Assembly (NCBI GenBank): GCA_903875445.1
Contig: CAIQWD010000027.1
Span: forward strand, 1-43,222
Direction of reading: 5' to 3'
Length of the DNA: 43,222 bases
Source of the DNA: an uncultured delta proteobacterium
GTDB lineage: Bacteria > Desulfobacterota > Desulfobulbia > Desulfobulbales > Desulfocapsaceae
Shown here: positions 33,956 through 42,563 of the stretch, piece by piece
How the letters are laid out: each line of letters opens with the position of its first letter
Position numbering within the stretch: the first letter of the stretch is position 1
Translations under genes and position numbers: made by a program
Notes under the pieces: model-generated
What the model was told of the DNA's origin: nothing
Database searches by the model: none
The model's input: only the letters and a program-made list of their open reading frames with translations

Positions 33956-35128
33956 TTAATGAGATTTTCCTTTCTTGCCCTTTTTGCCGCCGCCGTACAG
34001 GACATCAACGGTACCCTCAATGTTGTCCTCGGTGATGAGGACCTTGATCCCTGCTTTGGCCAGAACCCGGCGCGGGGTATCGCCGGCGCTGGCGGCAAGG
34101 ATCACGAAACAGTCATGCAGAACAGCTGCCAGCTCGCTCCACCGCTCTGCCGTCCCCGGTTCCGGGGCGTCCCGGGTTTCCAGCAGGCAGGCCAGACCGT
34201 CTTTGCGGGGGCCGTAGATGAGCAGCCTGATTGCCTGGCCGAGATGCAGATCGATTTCGATGCCGTTCGAACTGACTACCGCCACGTTCGGCCGGGTCCC
34301 GGTCGGGCGGGGGAGCGGCGGCGCTTGCAAGGTGACGCTCCCCGCGGCCTCGCCGGGCTGGTCGAGGAGCAGCGGTTCGACGATCGGCAGAGAGATGCGG
34401 GCTTTTTCCGTTATTGCCTGTACTGCCCGTGGGGCAGGGCTTTCCATGTCCACCTCGGCGCCCGATTCCGGGGCATAGGGCATAAGGGCCATACCGCCCG
34501 CCCCGAGGACCATCATTGCCGCGCTGATCTTTGGCACATGGTCGATGTTCAGGCCGGGGTAGAGGGTGGTAAGGATTGTCACCTCGATATTATGGAATCT
34601 CAGGGCCGACACCCCGTTACGCTGTTCTCTGATCAAAAGATCCACTGCCTCGCCGACCTTCAGGGTTTTAAGTCCCGGTCTGATCCAGGCATAGATTTTT
34701 TCGAGAATGTCCGTTTTGATACCATCGACCTGCATCTCAACATAGTTGACCCCGGCTCGGGCCAGGTCTCCGGCCAGCTTTTCGCTTCCTAGTCCTAAGG
34801 TTTTCAGGCCGATCTTTACTGCCGGATAGCGCTCGTGCACCAACTGTACGGCCTCTAAGGTGATATCTGGGGTTGCCAGAGGATCGCCCGGACCGGTGAT
34901 CGCCACCATGGCGATACTTTTTCCTCTCTCTTGCATCACCCCGTCCAGCAGTTCCATGGCTTCGGGAACCATCAGACACCCACTGCGCAACGGGGTCGGC
35001 GGGGAAAACCGGGTCCGGGCGACCACCTGCGGGGCAACCGGTAGATACACAACCGATTCCGCTTTGTTCGGTTTAGGGCAACAGCAACTTTTATGGTCTG
35101 CAAGAGGGATAACGTTCATTTTTTTCAC
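33956..35128 (-). CDS. NifB-like protein without radical SAM cysteines
   Basis: A 390-residue co-linear NifB paralogue (GTG 35128; ATG 35119 possible). YLPVAPQVVARTRFS aligns with HLPVAPKCNIKCNFC of the NifB in this window, placing Val35, Thr39 and Ser42 at the three cluster cysteines. GPGDPLATPDITLEAV, DILEKIYAWI and the NifX-like C-terminal domain (about residues 270-370: HLGQAIRLLIYG, AERWSELAAVLHDC) are kept. Three consecutive cysteines (Cys15-17, KSCCCPKP) are new, and the tail is Lys-rich (GGGKKGKKGKSH). It cannot do standard radical SAM chemistry with that motif; it may bind or carry a cofactor precursor, or act as a partner of NifB or NifDK. Located directly after nifK. Confidence 0.88.
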   Translation of the reverse strand: MKKMNVIPLADHKSCCCPKPNKAESVVYLPVAPQVVARTRFSPPTPLRSGCLMVPEAMELLDGVMQERGKSIAMVAITGPGDPLATPDITLEAVQLVHERYPAVKIGLKTLGLGSEKLAGDLARAGVNYVEMQVDGIKTDILEKIYAWIRPGLKTLKVGEAVDLLIREQRNGVSALRFHNIEVTILTTLYPGLNIDHVPKISAAMMVLGAGGMALMPYAPESGAEVDMESPAPRAVQAITEKARISLPIVEPLLLDQPGEAAGSVTLQAPPLPRPTGTRPNVAVVSSNGIEIDLHLGQAIRLLIYGPRKDGLACLLETRDAPEPGTAERWSELAAVLHDCFVILAASAGDTPRRVLAKAGIKVLITEDNIEGTVDVLYGGGKKGKKGKSH

Positions 35129-35147
35129 CGATAACCCTTAGCAAATG

Positions 35148-35179
35148 GCGGCAGCGGGCAGGGTAACCCCGCTGTCGCA
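35148..35179 (-). other. Hairpin between nifK and the NifB-like gene
   Basis: GCGGCAGCGGG / CCCGCTGTCGC pairs over 11 bases with one imperfect pair. It could lower downstream expression relative to nifHDK or protect the 3' end of the nifK message. No T-run follows. Confidence 0.55.
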
Positions 35180-35180
35180 A

Positions 35181-35220
35181 AGGGCACTAGAGAACCAGTA
35201 AGGGAACTAAAGAACCAGCT
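35181..35220 (-). repeat. Tandem duplication of the nifK 3' end
   Basis: Two adjacent 20-base units, 35181-35200 and 35201-35220, agree at 17 of 20 positions. On the minus strand the second contains the true nifK end (CTGGTTCTTTAG), and the first repeats it beyond the stop as CTGGTTCTCTAG. Confidence 0.75.
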
Positions 35221-36580
35221 CGAACTTCGATTCCGGATCGTCACGATCCTTGCGGTCGAGCAGTACCCCGAGGATTTTTTCCAAGAGTCGCAGCCCGCCC
35301 ATGTAACCGACCGTCGGGAAGTGCTGATGGCCCTGGCGATCAAGGATCGGGAAGCCCCAGCGAACATAGGGCAGATCCTCGTCGCGGGCGATGTACTTGC
35401 AATAGCTGTTGCCGATTATCAGATCGACCGGCTCGTTCTTTATCCACTGATGCAGAAGGAACATGTCGCCTTTGGCCCGGACATTGACTTTTTGTCCCAT
35501 ATCCTTGGTGATTTCATTGATCCGTTCCTCAAAGCGTTTACCCGGCGTACCGGTGACGATATGGATCGGGCACATATCGATGGAGACCAGGAACTCGGTC
35601 ATGGCGATGACCTGATCGGGGTCGCCGACCAGCGCCACCTTCTTGCCGTAGAAGTACTGGTGCATATCGGAGATCATGTCCACCAGCTTGCCCCGTTCCA
35701 TCATTACCTCGTCCGGTACCGAGGTGCCGGCAACGGTCCGCAGGGCATCGACAAAACGATCGGTGGCCTTCAGACCAAAGGGCATGTCGAGGATCGAGCA
35801 GGGGACCTTGCACTTGGTGTCAAGGAGCCGGGCCGCATCCGCCGAACACCATTCGCCAAGGGCGAGCGTGCCGATACTGTTACCGCTGTCCTTAATATCG
35901 TCAATCGAGGCCCCGGCGTCGGGAAACATCTTGTATTCACCGGTGAGCGGGCCATTGAGCACCCCCGAGGTATCGGGAAACATGTTGATGCTCACTCCGA
36001 TCATGGCGGCGATCTTTTTGATCTCCTCCATGTCCGAGGGCTCGACCCAGCCGGGAATGATATTGATCTTGCCGTTCTTCTTCCCCGATGGCTTAGCCAG
36101 GGCGGCCATCGCCTTGACCATGTTGGAAAAGCCGGTGACGTGGGAACCGACATAGCTGGGGGTTTGGGCGCCGATCAGGGTCTTACCTGCGGGCACCTTC
36201 TTTTCCTTCATCGCTTTGTCGAAGATCTGCGGCAGGTCATCGCCGATGGTCTCGGACAAACAGGTGGTGTGCACGGCGATTACATCCGGTTCATAGACCG
36301 TGAAGATATTATCGATTGCCTGCAACAGGTTGGCTTGCCCGCCGAAGACCGAAGCGCCTTCGGTAAACGAGCTGGTGGCGGCGGAGATCGGTTCCTTGTA
36401 GTGGCGGGTCAGCGTGCTGCGATGGTAGGCGCAGCACCCTTGGGAACCGTGACTGTGGGGCAGACATCCCTTGATCCCCAGAGCAGCATACATGGCGCCG
36501 ATCGGCTGACAGGTCTTGGCCGGGTTTATCATCAGAGCCGACCGCTCCGTTATCTCTTTTGGTGTGTGTCGTAGTAGCAT
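35207..36580 (-). CDS. nifK: Nitrogenase MoFe protein beta chain
   Basis: A 457-residue subunit. P-cluster ligands are Cys24 (KTCQPIGAMYA), Cys49 (HGSQGCCAYHRS) and Cys107 (HTTCLSETIGDDL). It lacks the N-terminal extension of about 50 residues found in the Azotobacter/Klebsiella beta chain, a Clostridium pasteurianum-type trait. It starts 54 bases after nifD with GGGAAGG upstream. Confidence 0.98.
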   Translation of the reverse strand: MLLRHTPKEITERSALMINPAKTCQPIGAMYAALGIKGCLPHSHGSQGCCAYHRSTLTRHYKEPISAATSSFTEGASVFGGQANLLQAIDNIFTVYEPDVIAVHTTCLSETIGDDLPQIFDKAMKEKKVPAGKTLIGAQTPSYVGSHVTGFSNMVKAMAALAKPSGKKNGKINIIPGWVEPSDMEEIKKIAAMIGVSINMFPDTSGVLNGPLTGEYKMFPDAGASIDDIKDSGNSIGTLALGEWCSADAARLLDTKCKVPCSILDMPFGLKATDRFVDALRTVAGTSVPDEVMMERGKLVDMISDMHQYFYGKKVALVGDPDQVIAMTEFLVSIDMCPIHIVTGTPGKRFEERINEITKDMGQKVNVRAKGDMFLLHQWIKNEPVDLIIGNSYCKYIARDEDLPYVRWGFPILDRQGHQHFPTVGYMGGLRLLEKILGVLLDRKDRDDPESKFELVL

Positions 36581-36634
36581 GGTTATACCTTCCCGATGGA
36601 GCCGATTGGCGCTCTATCATCTATCGTTCACTGG

Positions 36635-38272
36635 TTATTCCCAAACATAGGTTGCCGAAAGTTCGGGGTTCTCCTGCCATGGCGCCTTCATATAACTCCA
36701 GACCCGACTATTCACCAGCCGGTCGATCTCATGGTAGAAGTTAATCGCGCCTTTAAAGCCGGCATACGGGCCACCGGAGTCGTAGCTGTGCAGCTGTTTC
36801 ATCGGAACGCCCAATTTCTGGATGGAATATTTTTCCTTGATTCCGGCGCAGAAGAGATCCGGTTTCAGCAGTTCCACCAGTTTTTCCGCCTCGTACTGAT
36901 TGAGGTCGTCGATGATCAGCGTGTCTTTGTCCATGTTCGGGTTGAGCCCTTCGTAATCCTTGAATGTGAGCCCTTCCCCCGCAAGCGCTGCCAGCTCCTC
37001 AACGGTTTTTCGTGGCCGGTAGAGCAGCGGGTCCGCCTCCACCTCGATCTCCTCGATATTCCTGCTGTCGGCATCGACCTTCAGGGTGGGGATGACATGA
37101 CGACCTTCGTAATCGTCCCGGTGGCCGAACTCATAGCCCGCCGACAGGGTCTTGATGCCCATTTCGTTAAACAGTTCCTGGTAGTGATGCGCCCTCGAAC
37201 CACCGACGAAGATCATTGCCGTCTTGCCCTTGGTCCGCGGATAGACCTCCTGCAGCGCAACCTGGACTTCCGGCATTTCCTCGGCGATAACCGCCTCGAC
37301 CCGGTCGATCAGCTCCTGCTCGCCGAAGTAGGTGGCGATTTTCCTGAGCGACTTGGCAGTCGCCTCGGCACCGATGAAGTTCACCTTGATCCAGGGAATG
37401 CCGTATTTGGTTTCGAGCATGTCGGCCACGTAGTTGATGGAGCGGTGGCACATGACGCAGCTGAGATCCGCCTGATTGGCGGATGCGAACTTGTCATAGG
37501 TGGCGTTGCCGGAAAAGGTCGAGATGTTCTTGATCCCGCATTTTTCCAGAATTCTGTCGATCTCGAAACCGTCGCCGCCGATGTTGTATTCGCCCAGCAG
37601 GTTGATTTTATACTTTTCGATCTTTTCCGTTTCGCTCTTGCCGACGACGTGGGTGAACACCTGGTTGTTGGCGATATGGTGGCCGGCCGACTGGGACACG
37701 CCTTTGTAGCCCTCACAGCTGAAGGCAAAGACATTGCAATCGCCGAACTGATCCTTCATCCTCTTGGCCACCGCGTGGATATCGTCGCCGATCAGGCCGA
37801 CCGGACAGGTGGCGAAGATGGCTATGGCCTTCGGGTGAAACAGGTCGTAGGCCTCCTGAATCGCCGCCGCCAGTTTTTTCTCTCCGCCGAAGATGACATC
37901 CGAATCCTGCATATCCGTGGTCATAGCATAGGGGATATAATTGGAGTTCGTATCATTTTTGGCGTCGGTCTGATTGCGCCGGGTCAGCCAGGCGTAAAAA
38001 CTGCAACCTACCGGTCCATGCACCAGGTTGACGATGTCGCTGGCCGGTCCCATGATAACGCCCTTGCAGCCGGCATAGGTGCAGCCGCGCATGGTGATGA
38101 TGCCGGGGATGGTGCGAACGTTGGCGACGATTTCCGGCGTGGTGTTCGAAAGCGCCTCGTTGATCATTATCTGTCCGGCGCGTTTACGGGCAACCTTCGG
38201 CGGATACTTTTCCAGCAGTTGTTCCTTGATATTGTGCGGCTCCCACTGCACCAGTTTCTGTGCTTTTGCCAT
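36635..38272 (-). CDS. nifD: Nitrogenase MoFe protein alpha chain
   Basis: A 545-residue catalytic subunit. P-cluster cysteines: Cys64 (MRGCTYAGC), Cys90 (HGPVGCSFYAW), Cys156 (ATCPVGLIGDD). FeMo-co is held by Cys275 (VMCHRSINY) and His495 (KQLHSYDSGGPYAGF); the catalytic His198 is in SAGHHIAN. Between the cofactor ligands an insertion of about 50 residues (roughly 390-440, EEIEVEADPLLYRPRKTVEE) marks the Clostridium pasteurianum-type/group II-III lineage. Molybdenum type is indicated by the nifEN set. A ribosome site AAGGAG precedes it. Confidence 0.98.
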   Translation of the reverse strand: MAKAQKLVQWEPHNIKEQLLEKYPPKVARKRAGQIMINEALSNTTPEIVANVRTIPGIITMRGCTYAGCKGVIMGPASDIVNLVHGPVGCSFYAWLTRRNQTDAKNDTNSNYIPYAMTTDMQDSDVIFGGEKKLAAAIQEAYDLFHPKAIAIFATCPVGLIGDDIHAVAKRMKDQFGDCNVFAFSCEGYKGVSQSAGHHIANNQVFTHVVGKSETEKIEKYKINLLGEYNIGGDGFEIDRILEKCGIKNISTFSGNATYDKFASANQADLSCVMCHRSINYVADMLETKYGIPWIKVNFIGAEATAKSLRKIATYFGEQELIDRVEAVIAEEMPEVQVALQEVYPRTKGKTAMIFVGGSRAHHYQELFNEMGIKTLSAGYEFGHRDDYEGRHVIPTLKVDADSRNIEEIEVEADPLLYRPRKTVEELAALAGEGLTFKDYEGLNPNMDKDTLIIDDLNQYEAEKLVELLKPDLFCAGIKEKYSIQKLGVPMKQLHSYDSGGPYAGFKGAINFYHEIDRLVNSRVWSYMKAPWQENPELSATYVWE

Positions 38273-38297
38273 GATAGTTTCTCCTTTAGTTCCTTAG

Positions 38298-38388
38298 AAA
38301 AATTCTTTGCGTGTTTTTTTCAAAGAATTTTTCGTGAAGGGACTTATACCCCGCCAGGGGTATCATATAAAAAATCCCGTTTGTCGGG
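38298..38388 (-). repeat. Intergenic hairpin element, copy 1, between nifI2 and nifD
   Basis: Three stems lie between nifI2 and nifD. A perfect 12-bp A/T-rich stem AAAAATTCTTTG / CAAAGAATTTTT (38298-38332), then the core GTGAAGGGACTTAT (38334-38347), merging into ATACCCC-GCCA-GGGGTAT (38346-38363). Closest to the nifI2 stop is a weak CCCG / CGGG stem which, on the minus strand, is followed by ATTTTTT (38370-38388). Likely roles: partial termination or RNA processing that sets the nifHI to nifDK ratio. Confidence 0.7.
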
Positions 38389-38389
38389 T

Positions 38390-38764
38390 TTAGGCGATTG
38401 ATTTCGCACCCTTCTCACCGGTACGGACGCGAACGGCATCCGCCACCGGCAGGACGAATATCTTGCCGTCTCCGGGTTTGCCGGTTTGATTGATTTGGAT
38501 AATTGCCTGAACGATATCGTCCACCTCGTCGTCCTTGACGACGATGGTGATCATCCTCTTGGGGTAGAGTTTGCCCTTTTCCCCGAGCAGTATGGCCGCT
38601 TCCTCATAGCCTTGTTCCGCACCCTTAATGAGATCGCGGTTGACAAAGCCGAGGCCTCGCCCCTGCGCCTCGTGGCCGAAGAAGGCGTCGACGCCGGCCG
38701 CGGTCAGCGCAGCCTTGGTCTTGTTCATCATATTCATACGGACCACCGCGACTATCTCTTTCAT
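38390..38764 (-). CDS. nifI2: NifI2, PII-like nitrogenase regulator
   Basis: A 124-residue PII-family protein. It starts MKEIVAVVRMNMMNKTKAAL, has a longer T-loop region (HEAQGRGLGFVNRDLIKGAEQGY) than GlnB, and ends with GKIFVLPVADAVRVRTGE. Together with NifI1 it binds the MoFe protein and blocks electron transfer in response to 2-oxoglutarate and adenylate status (known from Methanococcus). It overlaps nifI1 by 4 bases. Confidence 0.96.
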   Translation of the reverse strand: MKEIVAVVRMNMMNKTKAALTAAGVDAFFGHEAQGRGLGFVNRDLIKGAEQGYEEAAILLGEKGKLYPKRMITIVVKDDEVDDIVQAIIQINQTGKPGDGKIFVLPVADAVRVRTGEKGAKSIA

Positions 38765-39111
38765 GCCGCTACCTCCGCCGGGGTATCCTCGCGCACGCCG
38801 GAACTGATGGTGTAGACATCCTCCACCTCGGTGACGAAGATCTTGCCGTCGCCAAACGCCCCTTTGCCGGGGGTACGGGCCGCATCCATAATGGTGTTGA
38901 TGACAAAATCCTTGTCCGCCGCCTTCACCACACTCATCAGCATGGTCTTGGGGATCTCGTCATAGGTCACCGCCCCGATCTTGATGCCGCGCTGTTTGCC
39001 GCGACCGGTCACCGAATATTTGGTAACCGCGGGAAAGCCCGCATCCATAAGGGCGGCAAGAACGTCGTCAGCCTTTTCCGGTCGAACTATGGCTCTGATC
39101 ATGATCATCAT
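38761..39111 (-). CDS. nifI1: NifI1, PII-like nitrogenase regulator
   Basis: A 116-residue PII-family protein with MIMIRAIVRPEKADDVLAAL, GRGKQRGIKIGAVTYDEIPK and DGKIFVTEVEDVYTI. Position between nifH and nifI2 is the canonical order in archaea and anaerobic bacteria. Its presence in the operon implies ammonium switch-off at protein level; no draT/draG is in the window. Start at 39111, AAGGAG 9 bases upstream. Confidence 0.96.
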   Translation of the reverse strand: MMIMIRAIVRPEKADDVLAALMDAGFPAVTKYSVTGRGKQRGIKIGAVTYDEIPKTMLMSVVKAADKDFVINTIMDAARTPGKGAFGDGKIFVTEVEDVYTISSGVREDTPAEVAA

Positions 39112-39144
39112 TGTGGTATCTCCTTCTTCAAATTGGTGGGTGAA

Positions 39145-40092
<948 letters not shown>

Positions 40093-40102
40093 CTACCTAT
40101 GA

Positions 40103-40118
40103 GCAAGAGGTGTGCCAT
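40103..40118 (-). promoter_or_regulatory. Sigma54 (-24/-12) promoter of nifH
   Basis: On the minus strand TGGCACACCTCTTGCT, a full RpoN consensus match. The predicted start near 40091 gives a leader of about 120 bases to nifH, containing the palindrome TTGGCGCCAA. No perfect TGT-N10-ACA site lies between here and nifA; the nearest is TGT-N10-ATA at 40296-40311. Confidence 0.92.
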
Positions 40119-40396
40119 GCTGAACATTCTGAAAATAAAACAATAATAACAGTATGATATTGTGAATAGCTGGAACTCGCGTGATGAGTTTGCCGGGTAG
40201 GAGTAAAGGTGCAATTTGGTGGGAACGCGACAAATAAGTAACAAAAAGTGGATTTCGGAATGGCTCCGACAATCAATCAAAACAAATTACATAAATGTAA
40301 ATTACTAGATATTTAGATGCACAAATTTGTTCTAAAAAACGGCCAAGTTCTCCGGAAAATAAAAATATACAGAACAATTACATGTAGTTGAATAAA

Positions 40397-40412
40397 TGGA
40401 ACGACTTTTGCT
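40397..40412 (+). promoter_or_regulatory. Probable sigma54 promoter of nifA
   Basis: TGGAACGACTTTTGCT matches the RpoN consensus except A for C at the fourth base. The predicted start near 40424 gives a leader of about 105 bases before nifA. This implies control of nifA by NtrC or by NifA itself. Confidence 0.7.
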
Positions 40413-40530
40413 TCTCTGTAGGATGAAAGAGTTCGGCAGCCGCGTCATCGTACCGCCGGCTGCCGACCAAAGGATGTGGTGCTGTGGTAAACGGGCGGAT
40501 GCAAGGTGTTCACCGCTGAGGAGCTAAAAG

Positions 40531-42129
40531 ATGGATGCGTACACAATGGTTACACCTATGGACGGCAGGACCCAGGGGATTGAGCTGATCGCCCTTTCCA
40601 GAATTACCGAATTGATCGGTAAGGCCGTCGATCTCGACAGCACCCTGGCAAGCATTCTCCGAGTTCTCGGCGATACCATGAAAATGGAGAGAGCAACGCT
40701 GCTGGTCTTTGACCGGGCCAAGCAGAAGCTGACGATTAAGGCATCCTGCGGTCTGTCCGATGAGGAGGAGATGCGCGGCGTGTATAGGCCGGACGAGGGC
40801 GTCTGCGGCCAGATATTTCAAACCTGCTTGCCCTTTGTCGTCCCTGATATCAACAGCGAACCGCTTTTTCTTAACCGGACCGGGGCGCGGTCGAAGGTTC
40901 GAAAAAATAAGATCTCCTTTCTCGGCGTGCCGGTGGTGGTGCAGGGCAAACCGGAGGGAGTGCTGTCCGTGGACAGATTGTTCGGTGATGATGTCAGCTT
41001 TGAGGAGGACATCCGCTTTCTCACCGTCCTTGCCACCCTCATTGCCCAGTTTCTCACCCTGCACCGGGAGATTGCCAAGAAAGAGGCCAAACTGGTCGAG
41101 GAGAATGCCTCGCTCAAGGCCCGCCTGCACCAGGTACACGGCGATCATTTTATTATCGGCCATTCCAAACCGATGCAGGAGGTGTTCAGCATTATCGATA
41201 AAATCGCCAGCAGCAAGGTGACCGCCCTCTTGCTCGGCGAATCGGGAACCGGCAAGGAACTGGTGGCGAGGGCCATCCACGAGGGCGGCAATCGCAAAGA
41301 CAAACCGCTTATCAAAGTCAATTGCGCGGCCCTGCCGGAGACCCTCCTGGAAAGCGAGCTGTTCGGCCATGAACGGGGGGCCTTTACCGGGGCCTATGCC
41401 TCGCGGCCGGGGCGCTTTGAGCTGGCCGACTGCGGCACCATCTTTCTCGATGAGATCGGCGAATTGCCGCTCTCCCTCCAGGCCAAGATGCTCCGGGTGT
41501 TGCAGGAAAAGCAGTTCGAACGGATCGGCGGCTCAAAGACCTTTACCGTCGATGTCAGGATCGTCGCGGCGACCAACGTCAGTCTTGAGGACGCCGTCGC
41601 CCAAGGGCGGTTTCGCGCCGATCTGTATTACCGGTTGAATGTCGTGCCTATCGTTCTGCCGCCGCTGCGTGAGAGAAAGGAGGATATTCCCCTGTTGTTC
41701 AGCCATTTCCTCGGCAAAAGCAATGAACGTAACGGCAAGAAGGTGCAAATAACTTCGGAATTGCTCGATTTTCTCATCAATTACCCCTGGCCGGGTAATA
41801 TCCGCGAGATGCAAAATCTGGTGGAAAGGATGGTTATTCTGGTGGAGGGCGATCGACTCACTCTGCATGATTTGCCGCCTAATCTTTTTATCAATCATCG
41901 TTCCGTTGCCGGTGAAGGACGGGAAGGTGGGCCTGTCATCAAGGTCAATCCTCCGACGGGACGGAAGTCGCTCCATGACATCGAACGGCTGGAGATCGAG
42001 GCATCGCTGCGGCGCAATGGCTGGGTGCAGGTGCGGGCAGCCCATGAACTGGGCCTGACCGAGCGGCAAATGGGCTACCGAATAAAGAAGTACGGCCTCA
42101 ATCGCTACGATTCCTTTCGCTTGGAATGA
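40531..42129 (+). CDS. nifA: NifA, sigma54-dependent activator of nif genes
   Basis: A 532-residue enhancer-binding protein. An N-terminal GAF domain covers about residues 20-175. The AAA+ domain has Walker A GESGTGKE (236-243), the sigma54-contact loop GAFTGA (283-288) and Walker B TIFLDEIG (303-310). The C-terminal Fis-type HTH (NGWVQVRAAHELGLTERQMGYRIKKYGL) is typical of NifA. The redox-sensing Cys linker of rhizobial NifA is absent and no nifL is adjacent, so signal input is probably through the GAF domain. GAGGAG precedes the ATG. Divergent from nifH. Confidence 0.94.
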   Translation: MDAYTMVTPMDGRTQGIELIALSRITELIGKAVDLDSTLASILRVLGDTMKMERATLLVFDRAKQKLTIKASCGLSDEEEMRGVYRPDEGVCGQIFQTCLPFVVPDINSEPLFLNRTGARSKVRKNKISFLGVPVVVQGKPEGVLSVDRLFGDDVSFEEDIRFLTVLATLIAQFLTLHREIAKKEAKLVEENASLKARLHQVHGDHFIIGHSKPMQEVFSIIDKIASSKVTALLLGESGTGKELVARAIHEGGNRKDKPLIKVNCAALPETLLESELFGHERGAFTGAYASRPGRFELADCGTIFLDEIGELPLSLQAKMLRVLQEKQFERIGGSKTFTVDVRIVAATNVSLEDAVAQGRFRADLYYRLNVVPIVLPPLRERKEDIPLLFSHFLGKSNERNGKKVQITSELLDFLINYPWPGNIREMQNLVERMVILVEGDRLTLHDLPPNLFINHRSVAGEGREGGPVIKVNPPTGRKSLHDIERLEIEASLRRNGWVQVRAAHELGLTERQMGYRIKKYGLNRYDSFRLE

Positions 42130-42166
42130 GATCGGTTTCGCAGCTAAAGATACCCCTCACCCGACA

Positions 42167-42198
42167 ATCGGCCGGTTGCCTTCGACGCTCCGGCCGAT
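42167..42198. terminator. Hairpin after nifA
   Basis: ATCGGCCGG / CCGGCCGAT is a perfect 9-bp stem with a 14-base loop, 38 bases beyond the nifA stop. It is followed by AATTCCTGTCTTAT, not a strict T-run, so termination strength is uncertain. Confidence 0.6.
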
Positions 42199-42337
42199 AA
42201 TTCCTGTCTTATAAATATCTCTCTTGATCGACGTCTTTTTTGTTGCAGACTTCATAGCAGATGTTATGAATCATTGATCAGTTTAAATACCTTGACCTGA
42301 TCTCAATAGGCAAAGTCAAAACAACCAAGACAGAAGA

Positions 42338-42559
42338 ATGAACCGACAACTAGAGAACCTTCCTGACCTGGTGAAGGAAGTTCGCAGACAGTTGAGGCTC
42401 TCCCAAGAGGAGCTGGCCCACGCGCTGGGAGTGAGCTTTGCCACCGTAAACCGCTGGGAGAACGGCAAAACCATGCCGTCGAAGCTGGCACGTAAACAAT
42501 TCTCGGCCTTTGTCGCGGCGCAGACCCGTAGCGGCAAGCTCTCTCTAAAGGACTATTAG
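42338..42559 (+). CDS. Xre-family HTH regulator next to hsdM
   Basis: A 73-residue protein, essentially one Cro/C1-type HTH: LVKEVRRQLRLSQEELAHALGVSFATVNRWENGK. It ends 4 bases before hsdM, so it is probably the controller of the type I restriction-modification operon. An imperfect inverted repeat TGATCAG...CTGATC at about 42275-42302 upstream might be its operator. Confidence 0.88.
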   Translation: MNRQLENLPDLVKEVRRQLRLSQEELAHALGVSFATVNRWENGKTMPSKLARKQFSAFVAAQTRSGKLSLKDY

Positions 42560-42563
42560 GCAC

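Noticed and set aside
36596-38401. Plus-strand open frame of 601 codons opposite nifD, and similar frames opposite nifK (35321-36574), nifN (26428-27249) and nifE (28095-28808)
   Set aside because: All mirror well-conserved nif genes codon for codon and show no family features of their own.
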